Part shown: piece by piece, positions 23,644 through 30,792 of the stretch
How the letters are laid out: each line of letters opens with the position of its first letter
Position numbering within the stretch: position 1 is the stretch's first letter
Assembly: GCA_964242415.1 (NCBI GenBank)
Contig: CAXTAT010000001.1
Coordinates: 62,001 to 126,000 of the forward strand
Length of the DNA stretch: 64,000 nt
Direction of reading: 5' to 3'
From: DASWOJ01 sp964242415
Lineage (GTDB): Bacteria; Pseudomonadota; Alphaproteobacteria; Acetobacterales; Acetobacteraceae
The notes under the pieces: generated by a model
What the model was told of the DNA's origin: nothing
The model's input: the letters and a program-made list of their open reading frames with translations, nothing else
Databases searched by the model: none
Position numbers and translations under genes: made by a program

Positions 23644-24975
23644 ATGAACGCCGCCACCCAACGCAGCATCGGCCGCAACGGGCGCCTCTCCTCGCTTGAG
23701 AGCGAGCAGTTCGTCATGGCGTCCCACGCCCTGCCCGGCGGCGCGCTGGGCGGCAACGCCCTGCACCCGGACACCCGGTTCGTCGTCAGCCACGGCAAGG
23801 GGCCGCGCTTCTGGGACACCTCGGGCAACGAGTACATCGATTACGTCCTCGGCTCCGGCGCGATGTTCCTCGGCCACGCCCACCCGGCGGTGCAGCAGGC
23901 CGTCGCCGACCAGGCCGGGCGCGGCACCATGTTCTTCGCCTACCTCAACCAGCCCGCCGTCGATCTCGCCGCCCGCGTCACGCCGCACATGCGCTGCGCC
24001 GAGCGCATCCGCTTCACCACTTCCGGCTCGGAATCCACGTTCCACGCCATCCGCCTCGCCCGCGGCTTCACCGGCCGGAGCAAGGTCCTGAAGTTCGAGG
24101 GCGCCTACCACGGCACCCACGACTACGCGCAGTTGAGCACCGCGCCGAAGCAGTCGTCGAACTTCCCCACGCCGCAGCCCGACACCGCGGGCATCCCCGA
24201 CGTGGTGCGGGACCTGATGCTGGTCGCGCCGTTCAACGACCTCGACGTGCTCGCCTCGCTGCTGGAGGCGCACGCGCACGAGCTGGCGGCGGTGATCGTG
24301 GAACCCATCCAGCGCATCATCTCGCCGCTGCCGGGCTTCCTGCAGGGGGTGCGGGAGCTGACGGCCAAGCACGGCGTCGTCATGATCCTGGACGAGGTGG
24401 TCACCGGGTTCCGCTACGGCATCGGCGGCGCGCAGGAGTATTTCGGCATCATGCCGGACCTGGCCACGTATGGGAAAATCATCGGCGGCGGCCTGCCCGT
24501 GGGTGCTGTGGCCGGCCGGGCCGACATCATGGACCAAGCCGACCCCGGCAAGAAGGGCCAGCCCGGCTATGTCTATCAGAACGGCACCCTGCAGGGCCAC
24601 CCGCTGGGCTGCGCCGCGTCGCTCGCGGTGATGGACGTGCTGGAGCAGCCGGGCGTGTACGACCGCGTGTTCGCCATGGCCGACCGGCTGCGCGCCGGGC
24701 TGCAGGAGGTGGCGGACCGCAACGCCATGGGCCTGACCGTGTTCGGAGAGGGGCCGATGTGGCACTTCCTGTTCGCTGACCAGGTGCCGGTGAACTACGG
24801 CGACATCCTGCGCAGCGACCTGAAGCGTCAGGCGGCGCTGGAGGTCGAGATGCTGCGCCAGGGCATCTTCGTCCTGCCGAACAACCGCCGCTTCATCTCC
24901 ATCACCCACACCGGCGACGACCTGGCGCAAACCTTCGAGGCGTTTAACCGGGCGTGCCGGGCCTTCAAGGCGTGA
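23644..24975 (+). CDS. class III PLP aminotransferase, GSAM-like
   Basis: A 443-residue fold type I PLP enzyme of the class III group, close to glutamate-1-semialdehyde aminomutases and omega-aminotransferases. Features are PRFWDTSGNEYIDYVLGSG, RFTTSGSESTFHAIRLARG, VILDEVVTGFR-type VMILDEVVTGFRYGIGG (cofactor Asp) and the PLP Lys in ATYGKIIGGGLPVGA. I choose the ATG at 23644 over the in-frame one at 23593, which lies upstream of the operator. It is controlled separately from the tautomerase operon but by the same type of site. Substrate unknown. Confidence 0.88.
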   Translation: MNAATQRSIGRNGRLSSLESEQFVMASHALPGGALGGNALHPDTRFVVSHGKGPRFWDTSGNEYIDYVLGSGAMFLGHAHPAVQQAVADQAGRGTMFFAYLNQPAVDLAARVTPHMRCAERIRFTTSGSESTFHAIRLARGFTGRSKVLKFEGAYHGTHDYAQLSTAPKQSSNFPTPQPDTAGIPDVVRDLMLVAPFNDLDVLASLLEAHAHELAAVIVEPIQRIISPLPGFLQGVRELTAKHGVVMILDEVVTGFRYGIGGAQEYFGIMPDLATYGKIIGGGLPVGAVAGRADIMDQADPGKKGQPGYVYQNGTLQGHPLGCAASLAVMDVLEQPGVYDRVFAMADRLRAGLQEVADRNAMGLTVFGEGPMWHFLFADQVPVNYGDILRSDLKRQAALEVEMLRQGIFVLPNNRRFISITHTGDDLAQTFEAFNRACRAFKA

Positions 24976-24991
24976 TCCGGGCCGGCGCGTT

Positions 24992-25174
24992 GCGGAAATC
25001 CGCACCTCCGGCCTTGCCCCGCTGCTCGTTGAGCAAACAATGGCTATTGCCGGGCAGGTCGCTGACCGTTTCCTGTTCATGGCGGAGGGGCGCATCGTGG
25101 CGGAGGCCGACGCTGCCCGGCTGGCCGCCGATCCGGGGCTGTTCGACCGCCATCTGGGCCTGTACCTGGCCTGA
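24992..25174 (+). pseudogene. branched-chain ABC transporter ATPase (LivF-like), 3' remnant
   Basis: A frame of 60 codons reading LAPLLVEQTMAIAGQVADRF, LFMAEGRIVAEAD, then a normal stop. This is the C-terminal end of LivF-type ATPases (LLVEQN...AD...L..GRIV). The Walker motifs are absent and there is no upstream frame. It suggests that a transporter operon once followed the aminotransferase and was deleted. 25175-25393 holds nothing I can identify. Confidence 0.6.
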
Positions 25175-25393
25175 ACGATCCCCGCACCAATGGTGTTCGG
25201 CCGCGCGCACCAGGGCAGAGGCGCCCAGGCTTTAACACCAGCCAGGCTTAACACCAGAAAAACAACCTCGATGGCGAGCGCAGGCAGCACGACGCCCGCG
25301 GAGGGCGCGCCCGCTGCAAGGCGGCATCTGGAGCCGCGATCCCGTGCTGCCCCGCAGCGGCTACGCCTGACTCCGTCCGGGCCGGCAACGCCC

Positions 25394-26794
25394 CTACCAC
25401 CCGCCTCCGGCCGTCACCGGCCCGATGGCCGGGCACTGCCCGAGAAAGGCGGCCTCGTCCTCCAGCGTGCGCAGGTCGAGGCGCAATGCCCCGTTCGCGA
25501 TGTGGCCGATGACCGGCAAGGGCAGGGCGCGGAACGCGGCGGCGGTGCGGTCCAGCCAGCGGCCATTGCCGCGGCCCGGGACGGCCGGGAAGATCGCCAG
25601 GCAGGCGCTGGGCAGGGTGCGCAGCGGCAGGGCGCCACTGCCGATTTGGCTGGCGCACGGCTCCACGCCCACCTGTGCCAAGGGTCCCAACGCGCGGGAC
25701 AGATGCGGCTGCACCCGGTGCGCGGCGGCCGTGATGTCGGCCTCCCCGCGGGCCAGCAGGCGCAAGGCCGGCAGGCGCTCGGCCAGGCGGTCGGGGTTCA
25801 GATACAGGCGAAGCACCGCCTCCATCGCCGCGATCGTCAGCTTGCCCAAGCGCAAGGCGCGGGTCAGCGGGTTGCGCCGGATCTTAGCGATCAGGTCACC
25901 CCGGCCGACGATGCAGCCGCATTGCGCACCGCCTAGCAGCTTGTCACCGCTGAACGTCACCAGGTCCGCGTGCCTCACGGCGTCCCGCACCGTCGGCTCG
26001 GGCGGCAGGCCCCAGCGGGACAGGTCCACCAGGGTGCCGCTGCCCAGGTCGTTCACGAAGGGGATGCCGGCCGCACGGCAGATCGCCGCCAGTTCGGCCT
26101 CCGGCACCGCGGACGTGAAGCCCTGTATTTCGTAGTTGCTGGTGTGGACCTTCATGGCCAGCGCCGTATCGGGGCCGATGGCATCGGCGAAATCGGCGGG
26201 ATGGGTGCGGTTGGTGGTCCCGACCTCCCGCAGCCGCGCGCCAGCGCGGGCCATGACGTCCGGGATGCGGAACGACCCGCCGATCTCCACCAGCTCCCCG
26301 CGCGACACGATGGCTTCGCGGTCCCGCGCCAACGTGTTCAACAGCAGCAGCACCGCGGCGGCGTTGTTGTTGACGACGGTGGCAGCCTCGGCCCCCGTCA
26401 AGCCGCACAGCAGGGCTTCGAGGTGCGTGTCGCGGTGGCCGCGGCCGGCGGTGTCCAGGTCGTATTCCAGGGTGCAGGCGCCGGCAGTGGCGGCGATGCG
26501 CTGCAGGGCCTCGGGCGGCAGCGGCGCGCGGCCCAGGTTGGTGTGCAGGACCGTGCCGGTCAGGTTGAACACAGGCCGGAGGGAGGGCCGCACCAGTGCC
26601 GTCAGCCGGGTCCGGCACAGCTCTGCCAGCGCCGCCCCGTCCGGCACCGGCCCGCCGTCGGCACGCAGTCCGGACAGCACGGCGCGCAGGTCGTCGCGGG
26701 TGGCGGTCCGGCCAAACTCGGAGGCCAGGGCGACAAAGCCTGGCTGGCCCAGCAGGGAGTCCACGGAGGTTGGGCGGATGCGGACGTCTGACAT
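25394..26794 (-). CDS. selA: L-seryl-tRNA(Sec) selenium transferase SelA
   Basis: A 466-residue PLP enzyme that converts seryl-tRNA(Sec) to selenocysteyl-tRNA(Sec) using selenophosphate. Family features are an N-terminal tRNA-binding region, NLTGTVLHTNLGRAPLP, VVNNNAAAVLLLLNTLA, the EVGTTNRTHPADF loop and the PLP Lys in VTFSGDKLLGGAQCG. Length fits SelA (about 460). It is the last gene of the group selB-selC-selA, 39 bp downstream of the tRNA-Sec gene. Confidence 0.97.
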   Translation of the reverse strand: MSDVRIRPTSVDSLLGQPGFVALASEFGRTATRDDLRAVLSGLRADGGPVPDGAALAELCRTRLTALVRPSLRPVFNLTGTVLHTNLGRAPLPPEALQRIAATAGACTLEYDLDTAGRGHRDTHLEALLCGLTGAEAATVVNNNAAAVLLLLNTLARDREAIVSRGELVEIGGSFRIPDVMARAGARLREVGTTNRTHPADFADAIGPDTALAMKVHTSNYEIQGFTSAVPEAELAAICRAAGIPFVNDLGSGTLVDLSRWGLPPEPTVRDAVRHADLVTFSGDKLLGGAQCGCIVGRGDLIAKIRRNPLTRALRLGKLTIAAMEAVLRLYLNPDRLAERLPALRLLARGEADITAAAHRVQPHLSRALGPLAQVGVEPCASQIGSGALPLRTLPSACLAIFPAVPGRGNGRWLDRTAAAFRALPLPVIGHIANGALRLDLRTLEDEAAFLGQCPAIGPVTAGGGW

Positions 26795-26833
26795 GCTGCT
26801 ACCGGCCTAGTGCTGACGGAGGAAGGTGGTACT

Positions 26834-26930
26834 GGCGGAAGGGAGTGGGAGTCGAACCCACCAAGGACCGCCTCGCGGCCCTACCCGGATTTGAAGTCCG
26901 GACGTCCCACCAGGGAGCGTATCCCTTCCA
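26834..26930 (-). tRNA. selC: tRNA-Sec (anticodon UCA)
   Basis: The minus strand folds as a selenocysteine tRNA. It has an 8 bp acceptor (GGAAGGGA/TCCCTTCC), G discriminator and encoded CCA, an extended D stem (TCCC..GGGA), anticodon arm CCGGA-CTTCAAA-TCCGG with TCA, a long variable arm (GGGCCGC/GCGGTCC) and a 5 bp T stem GTGGG-TTCGACT-CCCAC. The 8+5 acceptor/T geometry and the length of 97 nt are typical of bacterial tRNA-Sec. It sits 30 bp after the selB stop and 39 bp before selA, all on one strand. Confidence 0.97.
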
Positions 26931-26960
26931 CGCGCTAAGCTATCAAGCCGGCATCCCTTG

Positions 26961-28874
26961 TCAAAACGCCGCAGCCTGGTCGAACAGCGCGGCACGGCCG
27001 GGCCGGACGTTGCGCCCGTTCGCGCGGCGGGTGGTCAGGCCCACCTTGTCGAAGAACTCCAGCACCGGCATCGTCACGTTGCGCCCGATGCCCGTTGCCT
27101 CCCGGAAGCGCCCGACCGTCAGGATGCCGCCAGGGCTGTCCTGCGCCACCACTTCCGCCGCCCGCGCCAGCCGGGACAGGGCGTCCGGCAGCACGTAGTA
27201 GCTCGGCGAAACGCGGCACAGGCGGCCGATGCCCGCCAGCTTCCGCAGCAGCGGCATCAACTCGTCGCTTGGCACCTGCAGGCGCTCCGCCAGCAGCGCC
27301 GCACGCGGCTGGTCCATGCCGGCGTCCTGCAGCGCGCCGCGCACCTCGTCCCACAGGTTCTCCTCCGCCGCCGACAGTCGCACGGCATGGCCCGGCAGAT
27401 GCAGCAGCGGCCCGAAGCGGTGCAGCGCGCCGTCTGCCACCAAGTCCCGCAACGCCGCCCGTCCCGCCGCGCGCATCCCGGGCGGCAGGCGACGCAGCAA
27501 CTCCTCGGGCGGGCAGCCTGCGCTATCGGGCTGGGCCGCCGCATGGTCGGCGGCGGCGGCCAGCACCCGTGCCCGCAGGGCGGCGTGATGCGCCGGCGAG
27601 AAACCGAGCGGCCCCACGGCCACAATGCCTGCAGACAGCCCCTGCATCTCCCCCTCGGTCAGGTTGCGGGCCAGGCGGAACCACTCCAGGTCCAGCCCGG
27701 CCTCCGCCTGGTCCAGCAATGCGTGCAGCGCCACGGCGGTGTCCGGCCGGTCCAACGCCAGCAGCGCACGGCGGCGCTCCGGCTTGCGGGCGCCGCGCCG
27801 GGGCGGGTGCGGGTCCACGACGTGGCCGCCTCCCAGGGACCGCTGCGCCGACTGATCACGGATGACGAAGCGGTCGCCATAGGCCGCGACGGTCGGCGCA
27901 TCCAATACGAGCTGCGCCCAGGCCATGCCGCCCGGCTCCAGCGTGCGGTCGTCCAGCAGGCCGATGCGCCCGGGGATGTCGGCGGCGCCCAGGTGGACGT
28001 GCACCGGAGTCCAGTGGCGCAGCGCCCGCGCCTCGCTGCGCAGCAGGCGCAGGCGGGCGTCCAGGCGGGTGGTCGGGGCGTGCAGCGCCGGGTCGGTCAG
28101 CCAGGCGCCGCGGGTGGCGTCGGCACGGTCCAGCCGGGGGCCGGTGATGTTCAGCGCGATGCGCTGCCCGGCCTGGCCGCGTTCGGCCGCCTGGTTGCCG
28201 CTGTGCAGGCCGCGCACCCGCACCTCCAGCCCGGCCGGCGACAGCACCAGGCGCTGCCCGGCCTGCACCGCGCCGCTGTGGGCGGTGCCGGTGGCGACCA
28301 GGCCCACGCCGGGCAGGGTGAACGCGCGGTCCAGCGCCAGGCGGAACCCGCCCGTGGCGGCGCGTGCCTGCAGGGCCGCGGCGGCGTCCTCGATGGCCGC
28401 GCGGACCTCCGCGATGCCGCTGCCCGTAACGGACGAGCACGCCAGGATGGGCGCCGCCGCCAGCGCCGTGCCGCCGACCAGCTCCTGCACCTGCGCGGCC
28501 ACCGCGGCGAGGCGGCCCGCATCCACCCGGTCGGCCTTGGTCAGCACGACAAGGCCGCCCGGCACGCCCAGCAGGTCCAGGATGGCCAGGTGCTCCAGCG
28601 TCTGCGGCATCGGCCCGTCATCGGCCGCCACCAGCAGCAATGCGAAGTCCACGCCGACGATGCCGGCGACCATGGTGTGCACCAGGCGCTCATGGCCGGG
28701 CACGTCGATGAAGCCGATGGAGGCGCCGCACGGCGCCGTCGTGTAGGCATAGCCCAGGTCGATGGTGATGCCGCGCGCCTTCTCCTCCGGCAGGCGGTCG
28801 GTGTCCACGCCGGTCAGCACGCGGACCAGCGCGGTCTTGCCGTGGTCGATATGCCCGGCCGTCGCAACGATCAT
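26961..28874 (-). CDS. selB: selenocysteine-specific elongation factor SelB
   Basis: A 637-residue GTPase that carries Sec-tRNA to UGA codons marked by a SECIS hairpin. GTPase motifs are GHIDHGKTALVRVLTGVDTD, DVPGHERLVHTM and TKAD. Beta-barrel domains follow, and C-terminal winged helices (about 400-637) bind the SECIS RNA. I use the ATG at 28872-28874, 4 nt behind GGAGG. The open frame upstream of it is the region of the hairpin at 28894 and the end of the binding-protein gene in another frame. It lies directly downstream of the probable selenoprotein gene. Confidence 0.96.
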   Translation of the reverse strand: MIVATAGHIDHGKTALVRVLTGVDTDRLPEEKARGITIDLGYAYTTAPCGASIGFIDVPGHERLVHTMVAGIVGVDFALLLVAADDGPMPQTLEHLAILDLLGVPGGLVVLTKADRVDAGRLAAVAAQVQELVGGTALAAAPILACSSVTGSGIAEVRAAIEDAAAALQARAATGGFRLALDRAFTLPGVGLVATGTAHSGAVQAGQRLVLSPAGLEVRVRGLHSGNQAAERGQAGQRIALNITGPRLDRADATRGAWLTDPALHAPTTRLDARLRLLRSEARALRHWTPVHVHLGAADIPGRIGLLDDRTLEPGGMAWAQLVLDAPTVAAYGDRFVIRDQSAQRSLGGGHVVDPHPPRRGARKPERRRALLALDRPDTAVALHALLDQAEAGLDLEWFRLARNLTEGEMQGLSAGIVAVGPLGFSPAHHAALRARVLAAAADHAAAQPDSAGCPPEELLRRLPPGMRAAGRAALRDLVADGALHRFGPLLHLPGHAVRLSAAEENLWDEVRGALQDAGMDQPRAALLAERLQVPSDELMPLLRKLAGIGRLCRVSPSYYVLPDALSRLARAAEVVAQDSPGGILTVGRFREATGIGRNVTMPVLEFFDKVGLTTRRANGRNVRPGRAALFDQAAAF

Positions 28875-28893
28875 GCGGCCTCCATCAAGGAAA

Positions 28894-28917
28894 CGGGGGT
28901 CCCGGATGGGACCCCCG
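28894..28917 (-). promoter_or_regulatory. perfect hairpin between seleno-SBP and selB
   Basis: A 10 bp perfect stem (cgggggtccc / gggacccccg) with a 4 nt loop lies 28 bp after the stop of the binding-protein gene and 19 nt before the selB start. No T-run follows, so it is not a classic terminator. It may attenuate or stabilise the transcript, or act as a SelB-responsive leader as in some selAB operons. That last idea is inference, since the loop (AUCC in RNA) lacks the GU of the SECIS. Confidence 0.5.
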
Positions 28918-28945
28918 CATAGGCACGTCGCACAGGCACGGCCCG

Positions 28946-30433
28946 CTAACGAATGGTGGTCTCCGCCAGCTCCGACATGCAGGTGTCGTAGGCGACGAAG
29001 TTCACCCGGTTGCTGACCGCGAACAGCGAGTGCGGCGAGACCAGGAACAGCGCGCGGGCCTGGTCGAAGACATACTGCTCGACCTCCCGCACCACGCCCT
29101 CCTGCTCCGGCTGGTGCGGGGTCCGCAGCAGCTTGGCGTACAGCGCGTCGAACGCCGGGTCCGCCGGCATGGCGCGGTGGGCGCCGTTGCTGCCGAAGAA
29201 CTCGCGGTGCACGACCCCGACCGGGTACTGCGGCGACCAGTCGAAGTGCCACACCAGCTTGATGTCCCACCCCTCCGGCTCGGTCTTGCTGTAGTCGGCG
29301 CGCACCGTCAGCCCGACCTTCGCCAGGTTTTCGGTCAGCACCTCCACCACGCCCTGCCAGTCCGGCGAGGCCAGCAGCAGGATTTCCTTGCCCTTCAGGC
29401 CCGCCTTCTCCAGGGCCGCCGCAGCAGCCTCCGTGTCCAGCTTGTAGGCCGCCATGCCCGGCACCGCGCCGTAGCGGCCCGGCTGGATGAACGCCGGCAT
29501 CACGGAGGCATAGCCATCGACGCCCCGCTGTACCACCGCATCCCGGTCGATGGCCATGTTCAACGCACGGCGGACCTCCAGGCTGCCCCAGGGCGAGTCC
29601 GGCTTGTTCTCGTTGAACACCCCGGTCAGCACGGTCTTGGCCGGCTGGGCCTGGATCGCGGCCACGCTGCCGCCCTGGAAGGCGTGCGCCTCCGCCGGCG
29701 ACAAGTCGGTCACGACATCCACCCTGCCGTCCCCCGCGGCGACGGACTTGATCGCCTCGTCCTTCGTGATGGCGTTCTCATAGACGATGCGGACCTTCGG
29801 CGTGCGCTTCGGGTCCCAATAGGTCAGGTTCGGCTCCAGCACGACCTGCGGCGAGCGGCTGTCAAGCGTCGAAATGCCATCAGCGAGCAAGAATGGGCCA
29901 GTCCCCCACGGACCGGGCGCATCGATGACTCACCAGTGGCCTTCGGCCGATCCGGTCTTGGGGTCGATGAACCCCCACTCATTCCAGAACCGGGTCGAGG
30001 GGATGTGCATCCCGCGCAGCTTCATCAGCGCCGCAGAGTCCCCGCCGGGAAAGCGCATCCGAACGGTGTGGTCGTCAACGACGGTCAGCGTCGTGTCCTG
30101 GGCGAAGTTCAGGAAAGCGCCCGGCGGATGCGGGTTGGTCCATTCCTGCACCTTGTCGAACGCCAGCTTGAAAATGCTCGCGTCGTACTTCTCGCCGTCC
30201 TGGAAGACGGTGTCGCGGCGGATGTCGAGCTCAAGCGTCTCGTCGTCCACCCAGCGCCAGCCGGCGGCGAGGCTGGGCTGGCCCATGCCCTCGTGATCCA
30301 CGCGGTTGGCTTCTTCCATCGTGTTCCAAGTGATGGACAGCCAGTTCACCGGTGACGGGTCCACCACCCGCACGGTGTTATGGGGTCCCCAGGGCGGCGC
30401 ACCGCCCAGGGCTTCCCCGGATTGAGGTTCCAT
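28946..30433 (-). CDS. probable selenocysteine-containing family 5 solute-binding protein
   Basis: A 495-residue protein read through one in-frame TGA (29930-29932) as residue 168. The halves join seamlessly: ...GSAEGHW-U-VIDAPGPWGTGPF..., where GTGPF is the conserved loop of family 5 (oligopeptide-type) binding proteins. N-terminal features include ANRVDHEGMGQPSLAAGWRW and DTVFQDGEKYD; C-terminal ones are VRRALNMAIDRDAVVQRG and LFLVSPHSLFAVSN. The ATG at 30431-30433 has GGGAG 8 nt upstream. No signal peptide is encoded, even in the upstream frame, and no permease genes are near. The next genes on the strand are selB, selC and selA. A single nonsense mutation is the alternative, but the intact frame, hairpin and neighbours favour selenocysteine. 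Confidence 0.8.
29897..29918 (-). promoter_or_regulatory. SECIS-like hairpin after the in-frame UGA
   Basis: In the mRNA, 11 nt after the UGA, GCC-C-GGUCC pairs with GGACU-GGC: eight pairs (one G-U) around a single bulged C. The apical loop is GUGGG. The first loop base lies 21 nt after the UGA. Known bacterial SECIS elements have a loop G within the first two bases and a UGA-to-loop distance of roughly 16-37 nt, and both conditions are met. The hairpin lies in coding sequence (residues 171-178). Confidence 0.7.
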
Positions 30434-30573
30434 CGTCGTTGCTCCCGTATCGGTTTTGCGACGACGCCAATCTACGGACCCACAAGGAATGTGCAAGGAG
30501 CGTTGAACAAACCCAGCCGCAGCGGGAGCCGCCTCACCGGACCGCTCGATGAGGGCTGGCCGGCGCGCCCGCC

Positions 30574-30652
30574 TTGCCATTCAAGCTGGATGCCGCCCGC
30601 CGTCACCACCCGAAGCAGAGGCACAAAGCCACCAACTCGGCCGCGTGGGGGA
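30574..30652 (+). pseudogene. IS5-family transposase, N-terminal shard
   Basis: Reads MPFKLDAARRHHPKQRHKAT and NSAAW, the N-terminus of the same IS5/IS903-type transposase as the shard at 2616. It breaks off at 30655, where an IR-like gtgcatggatcag and a C-terminal shard on the other strand begin. 30434-30573 carries the promoter region of the seleno-protein gene and nothing else recognisable. Confidence 0.6.
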
Positions 30653-30655
30653 GCG

Positions 30656-30790
30656 TGGTGCATGGATCAGGCGTGCGGGCGCACCAACACAGCCCGCGTC
30701 TGGGATCAGGCGACGCGGACGTAGCTTGGGCGTCCCAAGTCCAGCTTGCGGTCGAAGGCATACACGGCTGCGTCGGTGCAGACCCGCCCG
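30656..30790 (-). pseudogene. IS5-family transposase, C-terminal shard
   Basis: The minus strand reads YAFDRKLDLGRPSYVRVA, matching the IS5 transposase end (VALNRMLDLGRP...VRIA). The DNA aligns with 42078-42240. At 30657 it ends in tgcatggatcag, like the terminal repeats of the 215 bp MITE-like elements. Confidence 0.55.
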
Positions 30791-30792
30791 CG

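Noticed and set aside
26958..28922. 654-codon plus-strand frame opposite selB
   Set aside because: Antisense shadow typical of high-GC DNA; composition is Arg/Gln/Ala-rich with no motif.
28875..29270. N-terminal extension of SelB by 132 residues
   Set aside because: The frame has no SelB similarity before MIVATAGHIDHGKT, the ATG at 28872-28874 has GGAGG, and the extension overlaps the binding-protein gene in another frame.
29891..29929. Two separate genes 28946-29890 and 29930-30433
   Set aside because: Both halves are one family 5 protein in the same frame. The second half has no ribosome site, and its first 13 codons before the TTG encode the conserved GTGPF region.
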